Shown here piece after piece: positions 17,158 to 26,061 of a stretch of 64,000 nucleotides of DNA. Origin of the DNA: Bacteroidota bacterium (lineage in GTDB: Bacteria; Bacteroidota; Bacteroidia; Bacteroidales; Paludibacteraceae); the NCBI GenBank assembly GCA_017860295.1, contig JAFNAS010000011.1:1-64000 (forward strand). The letters run 5' to 3'. The stretch's first letter is position 1; each line of letters opens with the position of its first letter. The notes below the pieces were generated by a model. That model was given only the letters and a program-made list of their open reading frames with translations, searched no databases and was not told where the DNA came from. The position numbers and the translations under genes are program-made.

Positions 17158-19299
17158 ATGAGTATATCGGACATTACCATACAATTGCCACTTGAGAACA
17201 CCACCCTTATTTTTGCTGTGGTGTTACTTGTTATACTCTTTTCGCCTCTGTTGCTCCATCGATTGAGGATTCCGTATATTGTAGGGCTTATTTTTGCCGG
17301 AATCCTGCTCGGGCCTAAAGCCTTCAATATTCTTGCCAACGACGAGAGTTTCCATCTGTTTGGCAATGTCGGCATTCTCTATATTCTTTTTCTGGCCGGA
17401 ATCGATATGGACATGAACGATTTCAGACGCAACCGGGTAAAAGGAATGATTTTCGGACTTTTTACCTTTTCGATTCCGATCATCATAGGCACATTCTCCA
17501 GCCTCTACATTCTCCATTTCAGTCTGATGACTTCCCTATTGCTGGCAGCCATGTATTCGTCGCAAACCTTAGTAGCCTACCCCATTACCGGACGATATGG
17601 TGTATCGCAAAACCGAGCCGTGAATATCACTGTGGGAGGGACAATTCTTACCGACACACTAATGCTAATGCTTTTGGCTATCATTGCCGGATTGTGCAAG
17701 GGAACACTTACTAATTGGTTTATGGTTGTCTGGGTCATAAAAATCATCTGCTTCGGTCTGATTGTCCTTTTTGTATTCCCAATCATTGCCAGGGCATTTA
17801 TGAAACGATTTGAAGATCAGATTCTTCAATTTATTTTTGTACTGGCCATGGTCTTTTTGGGTGCTTTTTTGGCACAACTTGCCGGATTGGAGGGCGTCCT
17901 CGGTTCGTTTATGGTTGGAATCTCATTGAACAGGCTGGTGCCCAAGGTCTCTCCATTGAAGCACCGCCTCGAATTTGTGGGTAATGCGCTATTCATTCCG
18001 TTTTTTCTGATCGGAGTAGGCATGATGATCGATTACAAAGTATTATTTAGCGGATACGAGGCACTACTCGTGGCAGGAGTGATGGCGGTGGTAGCCATCA
18101 CCAGCAAATGGCTTGCTGCAACCTTCACTCGACTTACCTGCAAACTATCGAAAGACGAAGGGCTGATGATCTTCGGATTGAGCAATGCACATGCTGTGGC
18201 CACATTGGCCGCCGTCATGGTGGGCTACAACATTATTTTAGGCCAAAATCCCGATGGCACTCCGGTCAGACTGCTAAACGACCATGTGCTGAACGGTACG
18301 ATTATCATGATCCTGTTGTCGTGTATCATCAGCTCCTTTGTCACCGAAAAAGCAGCACGCCGCCTGGCTTTTGCCGGAAAAAGCAACGATGAGAGCGACA
18401 AGGAAATAAGGGAACGAATTCTGATTCCCATTTCAAACCCCGAAACCATCGACAGACTGATGGAACTTGCCGTGATGATGAAAACGGCTCCGTTCAAACA
18501 ACCATTATACGCACTTACGGTAGTGGACGACACGGCAAATGAAAGCAGAGGTACAGGCGAAAAATTGTTGGAAAGAGCAGCAAAAATAGCCGCAGCAACC
18601 GACAACACGATTGAACAGTTGGTACGCTACGACGTGAACGTTGCCAGCGGAATTATCCATACCGTAAAAGAGCACAATATTTCGGACATAATCATCGGAC
18701 TGCATCGCAAAACAAAAATTACCGAATCGTTTTTGGGACAGATGGTAGATTCATTGCAAAAAAGTATGAACCGATCCATCTTCATTTACAAACCAACACA
18801 ACCACTCGGCACCACGTCTCAGGTGGTGGTTTTCTTCCCCGAAAAAGCCGAACTGGAGCTTGGGTTCCAACGTTGTTACGAGCATATCCATCATATTGCC
18901 AAACAGGCTGATGCCTCGCTTGTCTTTTATGCGAGCCGAGAGACTGAGGAAAAACTCAAGATTTTAGCCGACCTCCAACGGCACAAAGCACCGTCGTTTT
19001 ACCATAAAATGGAAGGATGGGGCGATATTGCAAACTGCATCAAACAAGTTCGTAACAACGATCTGGTGGTATTGGTTGCCGGACGAAAGTCAACAATTTC
19101 ATACAACCCTCTATTCGAAGAATTATTTGTTACAGTGACAAACGCCGTCATCAACAACAGCCAGCTGATAATCTTCCCTGAACAATTCGGCTTCCAGTCC
19201 GAAACCGACGAACGTTTCAGTGTACTGAACAATCCAGCTCCTGTTTTCGAAGAATTGAAAAAGCCTCGCAAATGGTTAGACGTTTTCACAAAAAAGTGA
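17158..19299 (+). CDS. CPA2-type cation:proton antiporter with UspA-like C-terminal domain
   Basis: The protein (713 residues from ATG 17158) has about 12 membrane helices in the first 400 residues, typical of the KefB/GerN/NapA branch: RIPYIVGLIFAGILLGP near the N-terminus, FLAGIDMDMNDF, and the late GLSNAHAVATLAAVMVG. A cytoplasmic region follows from about residue 420 with universal-stress-like segments, for example HNISDIIIGLHRKTKITESFLG. It likely exchanges Na+ or K+ for H+. A TTG at 17143 would add five residues; the ATG is preferred. It lies 29 nt after the GH57 gene and may share its transcript. Confidence 0.9.
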   Translation: MSISDITIQLPLENTTLIFAVVLLVILFSPLLLHRLRIPYIVGLIFAGILLGPKAFNILANDESFHLFGNVGILYILFLAGIDMDMNDFRRNRVKGMIFGLFTFSIPIIIGTFSSLYILHFSLMTSLLLAAMYSSQTLVAYPITGRYGVSQNRAVNITVGGTILTDTLMLMLLAIIAGLCKGTLTNWFMVVWVIKIICFGLIVLFVFPIIARAFMKRFEDQILQFIFVLAMVFLGAFLAQLAGLEGVLGSFMVGISLNRLVPKVSPLKHRLEFVGNALFIPFFLIGVGMMIDYKVLFSGYEALLVAGVMAVVAITSKWLAATFTRLTCKLSKDEGLMIFGLSNAHAVATLAAVMVGYNIILGQNPDGTPVRLLNDHVLNGTIIMILLSCIISSFVTEKAARRLAFAGKSNDESDKEIRERILIPISNPETIDRLMELAVMMKTAPFKQPLYALTVVDDTANESRGTGEKLLERAAKIAAATDNTIEQLVRYDVNVASGIIHTVKEHNISDIIIGLHRKTKITESFLGQMVDSLQKSMNRSIFIYKPTQPLGTTSQVVVFFPEKAELELGFQRCYEHIHHIAKQADASLVFYASRETEEKLKILADLQRHKAPSFYHKMEGWGDIANCIKQVRNNDLVVLVAGRKSTISYNPLFEELFVTVTNAVINNSQLIIFPEQFGFQSETDERFSVLNNPAPVFEELKKPRKWLDVFTKK

Positions 19300-19421
19300 T
19301 TTTACAGAGGATTTTGAATCATCTCTAAAGACAAATACAGCACACTAACAGCTGAATACCTACAAATTACAAACAAGTTGAACAAAAAACAAAAATCGGG
19401 AAAAAATTTTCGACCAAAAGT

Positions 19422-19452
19422 TTTGAAGAAACCTATTAAACGCTTACCTTTG
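19422..19452 (+). promoter_or_regulatory. Promoter of tRNA-Gln
   Basis: TTTG (19422-19425), a 19-base gap and TACCTTTG (19445-19452), a near-perfect Bacteroidota promoter 30 bases before the tRNA. Confidence 0.7.
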
Positions 19453-19482
19453 CAGTCGCTTTTAAAGCAAAACATAATGAAG

Positions 19483-19553
19483 TGTCTCATGGTGTAATGG
19501 TAGCACTGCAGTTTTTGGTACTGCCTGTCTAGGTTCGAATCCTGGTGAGACAA
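19483..19553 (+). tRNA. tRNA-Gln (anticodon TTG)
   Basis: The acceptor arm TGTCTCA (19483-19489) pairs with TGAGACA (19546-19552). The anticodon stem GCAGT/ACTGC encloses TTTTGGT, giving TTG. The T loop is TTCGAAT. After the discriminator A, the genome reads CCA (19554-19556), possibly by chance. Confidence 0.95.
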
Positions 19554-19559
19554 CCAAAC

Positions 19560-19603
19560 AAGGTCAATAGTTTGATTTACAAACTTTTGACCTTTTGTTT
19601 TTT
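19560..19603 (+). terminator. Terminator of tRNA-Gln
   Basis: A 15-bp stem with one mismatch (19560-19574 with 19580-19594) and a 5-base loop is followed by a T-rich tract. It separates the tRNA from kdsC. Confidence 0.8.
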
Positions 19604-19624
19604 ACCCTCTAAAACAGATGCATT

Positions 19625-20149
19625 ATGGCAAATTTCAAAGAACTTCTCAACAATGTTAAGGCATTCGTCTTTGATGTTGACGGTGTACTATCTAACAATT
19701 GCATTCCTTTACACCCCAATGGAGAGCCGATGCGCATGGTAAACATCAAAGACGGGTATGCCATTCAGTATGCCATTAAGAAAGGTTACCACGTGGCAAT
19801 TATTACCGGCGGAAATACCAATGCCGTGCGGCTCCGTTTCGAGCGATTGGGTGTAGAGGACATCTACATGGCATCAAGCACCAAAACCAACGATCTGACT
19901 GATTTTTTAAAGAAATATTCGCTCAGTGCCGAGAATATACTTTACATGGGAGACGATATTCCTGACTATCAGGTAATGTTGCGCACTGGAATTCCCACCT
20001 GCCCGCAAGATGCAGCTCCCGAAATCAAAGCGATTTCCGTCTACATTTCCCCGTTGAAAGGTGGAGAAGGTTGCGCCCGCGACGTAATGGAACAGGTGAT
20101 GAAAGCGCAAGAAAAATGGATGGACGATAATACGGCTTTTGGGTGGTAA
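19625..20149 (+). CDS. kdsC: KDO 8-phosphate phosphatase KdsC
   Basis: The 174-residue HAD-superfamily enzyme removes phosphate from 3-deoxy-manno-octulosonate 8-phosphate in the pathway to the KDO of lipopolysaccharide. The HAD motif I is FDVDGVL (Asp17, Asp19), motif II is IITGG, and motif IV is YMGDDIPD; the compact, capless length fits KdsC. The gene starts 21 bases after the tRNA-Gln terminator; no clear promoter of its own is visible. It precedes the dTDP-rhamnose genes, so the area serves surface glycan synthesis. Confidence 0.94.
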   Translation: MANFKELLNNVKAFVFDVDGVLSNNCIPLHPNGEPMRMVNIKDGYAIQYAIKKGYHVAIITGGNTNAVRLRFERLGVEDIYMASSTKTNDLTDFLKKYSLSAENILYMGDDIPDYQVMLRTGIPTCPQDAAPEIKAISVYISPLKGGEGCARDVMEQVMKAQEKWMDDNTAFGW

Positions 20150-20188
20150 TTTTTTTCACAATGCCGTACCATTTTCAATAAAAGCGAT

Positions 20189-20196
20189 TATCTTTG
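20189..20196 (+). promoter_or_regulatory. -7 element of the rml genes
   Basis: TATCTTTG fits TAnnTTTG, about 95 bases before rmlA. No -33 match is clear. Confidence 0.4.
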
Positions 20197-20290
20197 TTTA
20201 TAACAAAAAGAGAGAAAAACCCGATAAATGCTACATTTTGAAGGTTTATTTCACAAATACCCTTAGAATACTAATTAACAATACTTACCA

Positions 20291-21178
20291 ATGAAAGGTA
20301 TTATTTTAGCAGGTGGATCGGGAACCAGACTATACCCCATCACCAAAAGCATCTCCAAACAGATTATTCCTGTTTACAACAAGCCGATGATTTATTATCC
20401 CTTGTCTGTTTTAATGTTATCAGGCATTCAGGAGATCCTTATTATCTCTACACCACAGGATATACATCTTTACGAAAGGCTTTTTGAAGACGGATCAGCG
20501 TACGGACTAAAAATCGAATATGCCATTCAACCATCACCCGACGGTCTGGCACAGGCTTTTATCATCGGAGAAAAATTCATTGGTAACGATTCCGTCTGTA
20601 TGGTGCTCGGCGACAATATCTTTCATGGATACAACTTATCATCGCAATTGCAGGAGGCATCAAAACTGAAAGAGGGAGCAACCGTTTTCGGTTATTATGT
20701 GACGGATCCCGAACGTTACGGTGTTGCAGAATTCGACGCATCGGGCAAGGTACTTAGCCTGGAAGAAAAGCCGACAACGCCCAAATCAAACTACGCGGTA
20801 ACCGGCCTCTATTTCTACGGCAACGATGTGATTCAGAAAGCAAAAAATCTGAAGCCATCGAAACGAGGCGAGCTCGAAATTACCGACCTCAACCGACTCT
20901 ATCTCGAAGAAGGACGATTGAATGTCAAATTATTAGGTCGGGGAATGGCTTGGCTCGACACCGGAACGCACGATAGTTTACTGGAAGCGGCTAACTTTAT
21001 TGCCACCATTGAGAACCGGCAAGGTCTTAAAGTTGCCTGTATTGAGGAGATTGCATATCGCATGAAATACATCGATCGCAATCAGCTGCTTAAACTGGCA
21101 GAACCGTTGAAGAAAAACAATTACGGAGAATATCTTATTAAAATAGCCAACGAACCAACAGAAAATGGAAATAATTAA
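20291..21178 (+). CDS. rfbA: Glucose-1-phosphate thymidylyltransferase RmlA
   Basis: The 295-residue enzyme makes dTDP-glucose from dTTP and glucose 1-phosphate, the first step to dTDP-L-rhamnose. The nucleotide-binding start [18 protein letters not shown], the segment [27 protein letters not shown] and [11 protein letters not shown] are diagnostic, and the length is standard. The 3' end overlaps rmlC by 14 bases, implying translational coupling. The order here is rmlA-rmlC-rmlD, and rmlB (4,6-dehydratase) is not present nearby. Confidence 0.97.
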   Translation: MKGIILAGGSGTRLYPITKSISKQIIPVYNKPMIYYPLSVLMLSGIQEILIISTPQDIHLYERLFEDGSAYGLKIEYAIQPSPDGLAQAFIIGEKFIGNDSVCMVLGDNIFHGYNLSSQLQEASKLKEGATVFGYYVTDPERYGVAEFDASGKVLSLEEKPTTPKSNYAVTGLYFYGNDVIQKAKNLKPSKRGELEITDLNRLYLEEGRLNVKLLGRGMAWLDTGTHDSLLEAANFIATIENRQGLKVACIEEIAYRMKYIDRNQLLKLAEPLKKNNYGEYLIKIANEPTENGNN

Positions 21179-21719
21179 AACGCCGATACGCGATTTGGTA
21201 ATAATTAAGAACCGTGTTTTCGCCGATAGTAGAGGGTTTTTCTTAGAGAGCTACAACAAGAAAAGATTAGCCGAAAACGGCATCAACATTGACTTTTGTC
21301 AGGACAATATGTCCAAATCGAGTTACGGCGTAGTCAGAGGACTTCATTATCAATTGAATCCTCACAGCCAAAGCAAGTTAGTTTCGGTGATTGTTGGGCA
21401 AGTATATGATGTAGCTGTCGACATCCGGAAAAATTCACCTACATTCGGACAATGGTACGGAGTGGAACTTTCGGAAGAAAACAAGTGGCAATTTCTTATT
21501 CCACAAGGTTTTGCACATGGATTTTCGGTGTTGAGCGAGACAGCAATATTTAGTTACAAATGCGATAATTTTTACGATCCTACGTTAGAAAGGGGAATTA
21601 TGTATAACGATCCGGCTTTGAATATTGATTGGAAAATTTCACAAGAAGAAGCCATCATTTCCGACAAGGATCTGAAACATCCGGCTTTGGAACAGGCAGA
21701 GTTGAATTTTGTGTATTAA
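21165..21719 (+). CDS. rfbC: dTDP-4-dehydrorhamnose 3,5-epimerase RmlC
   Basis: The 184-residue cupin-fold enzyme epimerises dTDP-4-dehydro-6-deoxyglucose at C3 and C5. Seen are [13 protein letters not shown] near the start, the catalytic-region GLHYQ (His), the segment [18 protein letters not shown] and [13 protein letters not shown]. It overlaps the end of rmlA by 14 bases and is followed by rmlD after 10 bases, so the three are one operon. Confidence 0.96.
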   Translation: MEIIKTPIRDLVIIKNRVFADSRGFFLESYNKKRLAENGINIDFCQDNMSKSSYGVVRGLHYQLNPHSQSKLVSVIVGQVYDVAVDIRKNSPTFGQWYGVELSEENKWQFLIPQGFAHGFSVLSETAIFSYKCDNFYDPTLERGIMYNDPALNIDWKISQEEAIISDKDLKHPALEQAELNFVY

Positions 21720-21729
21720 CAACTTAAAG

Positions 21730-22614
21730 ATGAAGAGTATGAAAAAGGTTTTAGTCACAGGTTCGCAGGGGCAATTAGGGAGCGAACTTCAACAAATTGC
21801 CCCGCAAATGAGCGATGTCGAATTTGTATTTACGGATGTCGACACATTGGACATTTGCAACAAAGAGGCCATCGAGCAGTTTGTAACCAACAAATCGTTC
21901 GATTTTATCATCAACTGCGCAGCTTATACCTCAGTGGATAAAGCAGAGGAAGATGAAGACAAATGTTTTACTATTAACTGTGAAGCGGTTCGAAACCTTG
22001 GAGAGGTAGCAGCCTCGAATGGCATTAAGGTCATCCATATTTCTACCGATTATGTTTTTGATGGCACGGCTCATACACCGTACACAGAGAACGTGAAGAT
22101 CAATCCGAAAACCGTCTATGGTAAAAGCAAAGCCCTTGGCGAAGCCGATCTGAAAAGGGTTTGCCTCGATGCTGTCATTATCCGTACCTCGTGGTTGTAT
22201 TCGGTTTATGGGAACAATTTCGTAAAAACGATGCTCAAGCTTGGAAAAGAACGGGATGAGTTGAAAGTTGTCTTTGATCAGATAGGTACACCGACCAATG
22301 CTGCTGATTTAGCTTCAGCCATTCTTCAAATCATTGCCAAAACCATTGAAAATGAAAACGCCTTCAAAACAGGAGTTTATCATTTCTCAAACGAAGGTGT
22401 ATGCAGCTGGTACGACTTTACCATTGCCATCCATCGCTTGGCAGGCATCACCTGTAACGTTGTGCCCATCGAGTCGAAAGAGTATCCGGCTAAAACACCA
22501 CGCCCGTTTTATAGTGTTTTGAATAAATCGAAAATAAAAAAAACGTTCGACATCTCCATTCCTCATTGGGAAGAGAGTTTGAGCTTTTGTATTGAAAAAT
22601 TAAAAAAACAATAA
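21730..22614 (+). CDS. rfbD: dTDP-4-dehydrorhamnose reductase RmlD
   Basis: The 294-residue short-chain dehydrogenase makes dTDP-L-rhamnose with NAD(P)H. The Rossmann motif VLVTGSQGQLGSEL lies at the start, STDYVFDG and the catalytic YGKSKALGE (Tyr-x-x-x-Lys) follow in the middle, and the end carries PRPFYSVL. An in-frame TTG at 21709 is upstream; ATG 21730 or ATG 21739 is more likely, and 21739 gives the commonest family start (MKKVLVTG). It is the last rml gene of the operon. Confidence 0.95.
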   Translation: MKSMKKVLVTGSQGQLGSELQQIAPQMSDVEFVFTDVDTLDICNKEAIEQFVTNKSFDFIINCAAYTSVDKAEEDEDKCFTINCEAVRNLGEVAASNGIKVIHISTDYVFDGTAHTPYTENVKINPKTVYGKSKALGEADLKRVCLDAVIIRTSWLYSVYGNNFVKTMLKLGKERDELKVVFDQIGTPTNAADLASAILQIIAKTIENENAFKTGVYHFSNEGVCSWYDFTIAIHRLAGITCNVVPIESKEYPAKTPRPFYSVLNKSKIKKTFDISIPHWEESLSFCIEKLKKQ

Positions 22615-22646
22615 CGTTCAAAAAACACATAACATACCAATTATCA

Positions 22647-23195
22647 ATGGATGATCAAATCAGGCAAATTGCAGAACGATTACACGGATTGCGTGAAGCA
22701 TTGGATGTCCCGGTGAAAGAGATGGCCGATGCGGCAATGGTCAGCGAAAAGGAATATCTTATCTATGAAACCGGGAAAAAGGATATTCCGGTCAGCCTTC
22801 TGCACAACGTCTCCTCCCATTTCAATATTGAGATGACCGCTTTGTTGTTTGGCGAAGAACCCCGCATGAGAACCTACTATCTCACCCGCAAAGGACAAGG
22901 AGTGTCTATTGAAAGAACCAAAGCTTATAAATATCAATCGCTGGCTGCCGGATTTGCAGGACGCAATGCCGATCCGTTTATCGTCACTGTCGAACCTTCG
23001 GATAGTCCGATTTGCCTCAATACCCATGCCGGTCAAGAGTTCAATTATGTGCTGGAAGGAAAAATGTTGCTTGAAGTAAACGGTAAAGAGCTCATTCTGG
23101 AAGAAGGAGATTCGCTCTATTTCAACGCCGAGTTAAAACACGGAATGAAAGCTCTCGACAATAAAATGGTCCGCTTTCTGGCCGTGATTCTATAA
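22647..23195 (+). CDS. HTH (XRE)-cupin transcriptional regulator
   Basis: The 182-residue protein has an N-terminal XRE-type helix-turn-helix (about residues 5-65, with LHGLREALDVPVKEMADAAMVSEKEYLIYE) and a C-terminal cupin (about 108-182, with HAGQEFNYVLEGKMLLEVNGKE and LEEGDSLYFNAELKHG). This is a common architecture for regulators that sense a small molecule in the cupin barrel; the ligand is unknown. In many Bacteroidota such genes sit beside an acyl-CoA synthetase, but not here. It is 32 bases past rmlD and is followed by a terminator, so it may be read from the rml transcript. Confidence 0.88.
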   Translation: MDDQIRQIAERLHGLREALDVPVKEMADAAMVSEKEYLIYETGKKDIPVSLLHNVSSHFNIEMTALLFGEEPRMRTYYLTRKGQGVSIERTKAYKYQSLAAGFAGRNADPFIVTVEPSDSPICLNTHAGQEFNYVLEGKMLLEVNGKELILEEGDSLYFNAELKHGMKALDNKMVRFLAVIL

Positions 23196-23218
23196 AACTC
23201 TATTTTTTGATAAAAATG

Positions 23219-23256
23219 ACGACTTCCTGACATTCGCCAGTCGGGAAGTTGTTTTT
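23219..23256 (+). terminator. Terminator after the HTH-cupin gene
   Basis: A 13-bp stem with G-T pairs (23219-23231 with 23240-23252) and an 8-base loop is followed by TTTT. It separates the regulator from gldG. Confidence 0.75.
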
Positions 23257-23275
23257 ATGTTGAATCAATTCACAG

Positions 23276-24964
23276 ATGAAAAACAAACCTCTTTTCTGGC
23301 AAATCGCAGTAGTCGTCGTTGCAATTGCGGCACTCTCTCTCGCCTCTCATTTTCTCTTTTTTCGTCTCGACCTGACCTCCGACAAACGGTATACGCTTTC
23401 GCCAGCCACCAAAAAGCTGATGAAATCGCTGGAGGAGCCGGTTCAAATCAACGTCTATCTCGACGGCGACTTGAACGCCGGCTTTTTACGACTGAAACGT
23501 TCCTGCAAAGACTACCTGGAAGAATTTAAGGTCTATGCCGGAAAAAACATCCAATATCAGTTTGTAGATCCTACAAAAACTGCTTCGGGAACCGATGCGG
23601 AAGCCTATTACGCTTCGTTGGAAAAACGGGGCATGAAAGCCACCATGGTGTATGAAAAGGATGCTGACGGGAAGGCCGTACGTAAAATCATTTTCCCCTG
23701 GGCCGAGATTATAAGCCACAAAGACACGCTGCTGGTCAATCTGCTCACAAACGTGCAGGGCCGCTCGGGCGAAGAGAATCTGAACGCGTCGGTAGAAGGG
23801 CTGGAATACCAACTGACCGATGCCATCCGGGTACTGAACGTGAAGGAGACCCGCAAAATCGCTTTTCTGGAAGGTAACGGAGAACTGCCCGAGCCGGAGG
23901 TTTATGATGCCACCACAGCACTGAGCCGCTATTTCCAGGTCGACCGGGGAGCTCTGGGAAATGACCCAAAAGCGCTCGATCCCTACAAAGTGGTTATCGT
24001 TGCCAAGCCGGTAGCGTCGTTTTCGGAGAACGAGAAATTCATCCTCGACCAGTATATCATGCGTGGAGGAAGTATTTTGTGGCTGATCGACGGATCGAGA
24101 ATAGACAACAACTACCTTGCCCAAACAGGCCAGGCAACCATCGCCCCTCTTGACGTCAACCTTGCCGATATGCTCTTCGGCTACGGCATACGCATCAATC
24201 CCGACATTGTGCAAGATGTGCAATGTGCCTCCATGCCGGTCAATGTATCGCGTCCGGGCGACGAGCCCCAATTCAAACCGATGCCATGGTTTTACCAACC
24301 TCTTTTGCTAACCTCTCCCTATCATGTCGTCACACGAAATTTAGCCTCTGTCAAGGCCAATTTCGCCTCATCGATCGACTTTGTCGGGGTAGATACCCTA
24401 ATCAAAAAAACAGCGCTTCTGGCCACCTCAAATGCATCGCATGTGCTTGCGCCTCCCGCCATGGTCGATCTGAAACAGATGCCCGATCCACGCGATCACG
24501 ATTATTTTCAATTTCAGAACATTCCTGTGGGTGGACTGCTGGAAGGCTCTTTTACATCTGCCTTTGCCAACAGAATGGTTCCTGAGGGAATTATACAGCC
24601 GGTTTCTATCTTACGGAAAAGTAAGACTACCCGCATGATCGTAATTGCGAACGGAGATATTATCCGGAATGAAGTGCACGGAACCGGAAACAACATGCAA
24701 ATATTGCCGTTGGGATTTGACAGTTATGCAAATCGCCAATACGGCAACCGCGATTTTATTGTCAACGCGGTGCTCTATCTCTGTGGCGACGATCATTGGC
24801 TGGAACTCCGGTCGCGTGTGGTTCCTCTCCGGTTGCTCAATAATATGGCCACCACAGAAGGCAGAATCATGTGGCAAATCACGAATCTGGTAATACCTCT
24901 CATTCTTTTGGCACTGTTCGCGGCAGTTTTCTTCTTGCTGAGACGACGAAAATATTCCCGCTAA
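23276..24964 (+). CDS. gldG: GldG-like ABC transporter auxiliary subunit
   Basis: The 562-residue protein matches GldG, described as an auxiliary membrane component of the GldAFG ABC transporter of gliding Bacteroidota. It has an N-terminal membrane helix (about residues 8-30), FRLDLTSDKRYTLSPATKKLM typical of the family, a large periplasmic ABC-transporter-auxiliary domain, and a C-terminal membrane helix followed by RRRKYSR. In most genomes gldF (permease) precedes gldG; here the preceding gene is a regulator ended by a terminator, and a gldA-like ATPase gene is 14 kb away. The organism may not glide; homologues occur in non-gliding Bacteroidales. Confidence 0.88.
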   Translation: MKNKPLFWQIAVVVVAIAALSLASHFLFFRLDLTSDKRYTLSPATKKLMKSLEEPVQINVYLDGDLNAGFLRLKRSCKDYLEEFKVYAGKNIQYQFVDPTKTASGTDAEAYYASLEKRGMKATMVYEKDADGKAVRKIIFPWAEIISHKDTLLVNLLTNVQGRSGEENLNASVEGLEYQLTDAIRVLNVKETRKIAFLEGNGELPEPEVYDATTALSRYFQVDRGALGNDPKALDPYKVVIVAKPVASFSENEKFILDQYIMRGGSILWLIDGSRIDNNYLAQTGQATIAPLDVNLADMLFGYGIRINPDIVQDVQCASMPVNVSRPGDEPQFKPMPWFYQPLLLTSPYHVVTRNLASVKANFASSIDFVGVDTLIKKTALLATSNASHVLAPPAMVDLKQMPDPRDHDYFQFQNIPVGGLLEGSFTSAFANRMVPEGIIQPVSILRKSKTTRMIVIANGDIIRNEVHGTGNNMQILPLGFDSYANRQYGNRDFIVNAVLYLCGDDHWLELRSRVVPLRLLNNMATTEGRIMWQITNLVIPLILLALFAAVFFLLRRRKYSR

Positions 24965-24970
24965 AAAATC

Positions 24971-25007
24971 AACGGCTCTATCGGATATTACCAGTAGAGC
25001 CGTTTTT
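24971..25007. terminator. Bidirectional terminator between gldG and the small secreted protein
   Basis: A perfect 10-bp stem (24971-24980 with 24995-25004) has T runs on both strands, serving the two convergent genes. Confidence 0.85.
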
Positions 25008-25027
25008 CCGTTTCAAATACCTATTCC

Positions 25028-25393
25028 CTATTTTTTTGGTTTTTTGTTTTCTTTGAATCGTTTATCAGGCGTTCCGTCTTTTTTTAAATGTTTAGGGGCA
25101 ACACCCACTTTGTTTTCCTTGAAACGTTTATCGGGAGTACCATCTTTTTTCAGATGCTGAGCAGGAACTTGACCAGCCATAGGTGCTTTTGCGCCCTTCT
25201 TTACCTTAACGGGAGGCGGTGGTGGTGGCGGAGTCATATTTTTTCCCATCTTCTCTCCCTTTTTCATCTCTTTATCCGCCTTTTTCATCTCCTTCTTAAC
25301 CTCCTTCTTGGCAGGAGCCGCCGGAGTCTGAGCGCTCAACGATGTTGCAAAAACAAACATTGCAGCCATCAAAAGTGTGAATACTTTTTTCAT
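25028..25393 (-). CDS. Small secreted Lys/Pro-rich protein with duplicated 16-residue motif
   Basis: The 121-residue protein has a signal peptide ending SLSAQ (cleavage near residue 22), a Lys/Glu-rich helical part (VKKEMKKADKEMKKGEKMGK), seven consecutive prolines, and two copies of HLKKDGTPDKRFKENK separated by VGVAPK; the second copy is close to the C-terminus. The mature protein is strongly basic. I recognise no named family with confidence; small Bacteroidota proteins with this KKDGTPDKRFK motif are usually called hypothetical. Its own promoter and terminator suggest a monocistronic, possibly abundant envelope protein. Confidence 0.85.
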   Translation of the reverse strand: MKKVFTLLMAAMFVFATSLSAQTPAAPAKKEVKKEMKKADKEMKKGEKMGKNMTPPPPPPPVKVKKGAKAPMAGQVPAQHLKKDGTPDKRFKENKVGVAPKHLKKDGTPDKRFKENKKPKK

Positions 25394-25491
25394 AAGTAAG
25401 TTTGATATTTAGTACAACCTGCATGTAAGCTGCACGAATTTGTAACAAAAAGCGAACATGCTCGCCCATAAAAATTTGCGACTTAACCCCG

Positions 25492-25521
25492 CAAATATAA
25501 GCATGATGGATTCATTTTCAA
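25492..25521 (-). promoter_or_regulatory. Promoter of the small secreted protein
   Basis: On the minus strand, TTG (25519-25521), a 19-base gap and TATATTTG (25492-25499) match the Bacteroidota promoter. Leader about 92 nt. Confidence 0.6.
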
Positions 25522-25559
25522 GCGCCGAAAATATTTTTTTGAAATAAGGCACCAAAATA

Positions 25560-25591
25560 TTTGGTTTATTTTATAAACTACTTTATATTTG
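25560..25591 (+). promoter_or_regulatory. Promoter of the DUF2141-receptor operon
   Basis: TTTG (25560-25563), a 20-base gap and TATATTTG (25584-25591). Because the -7 element covers the ATG-like codon at 25589, translation should start later, at 25646. Confidence 0.6.
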
Positions 25592-25645
25592 CAGTGTGTT
25601 TATTTTTTTATTCATCGTCGAACTAAACTCAAAAAACAGATTATT

Positions 25646-26053
25646 ATGAAAGCAATGAAATCATTAGGAGTTATCGCTATGATAATGATGGGTGCCTGCA
25701 CTATGTGCTATGCACAAAAAGGGAGTCTCACGGTAGTCGTCAAAGGGGTTAAAGAGAGCAAAGGGAGTGTCATGATCGCTTTCGGCGACCAGTCGAATCC
25801 GAAACAGATGGCGTATAGTATGGTGCCGGTTACCTCTACCAACAGTGTGATGTGCCTGTTGAAGGATATTCCGGTGGGATCCGAAGGCTTATATGTTTAT
25901 CAGGATCTGAACGGCAATCACCAATTAGATAAAGACGAAAGTCAAATTCCGATCGAACCTTGCTACCAGAAAGAGAGAGTAACAATCAAAGAGGGAGAAA
26001 ACAAAATAGAGATCAGGCTCATCGATGTAAAAGAGATGATGGGCACCAAATAA
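25646..26053 (+). CDS. DUF2141-family secreted protein
   Basis: The 135-residue protein has a signal peptide (cleavage near AYAQ, residue 24) and a compact beta domain like DUF2141: GSLTVVVKGVKESKGSVMIAFGD, then LKDIPVGSEGLYVYQDLNGNHQLDKDE, the last part being an EF-hand-like DxNxxxxLDxxE loop, then a final strand IEIRLIDV. Function is unknown; these proteins are common beside outer-membrane receptors in Bacteroidota. The receptor gene begins 8 bases after its stop, so the two are coexpressed. An upstream in-frame ATG at 25589 falls inside the promoter. Confidence 0.85.
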   Translation: MKAMKSLGVIAMIMMGACTMCYAQKGSLTVVVKGVKESKGSVMIAFGDQSNPKQMAYSMVPVTSTNSVMCLLKDIPVGSEGLYVYQDLNGNHQLDKDESQIPIEPCYQKERVTIKEGENKIEIRLIDVKEMMGTK

Positions 26054-26061
26054 TAGTAAGA

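Noticed and set aside
15842-19299. GH57 and antiporter as a glycogen operon
   Set aside because: No glycogen synthase or debranching gene is adjacent, so the usual context is missing.
23486-24298. 270-codon open frame antisense to gldG
   Set aside because: It lies fully inside gldG, which has clear family features; the antisense product has none.
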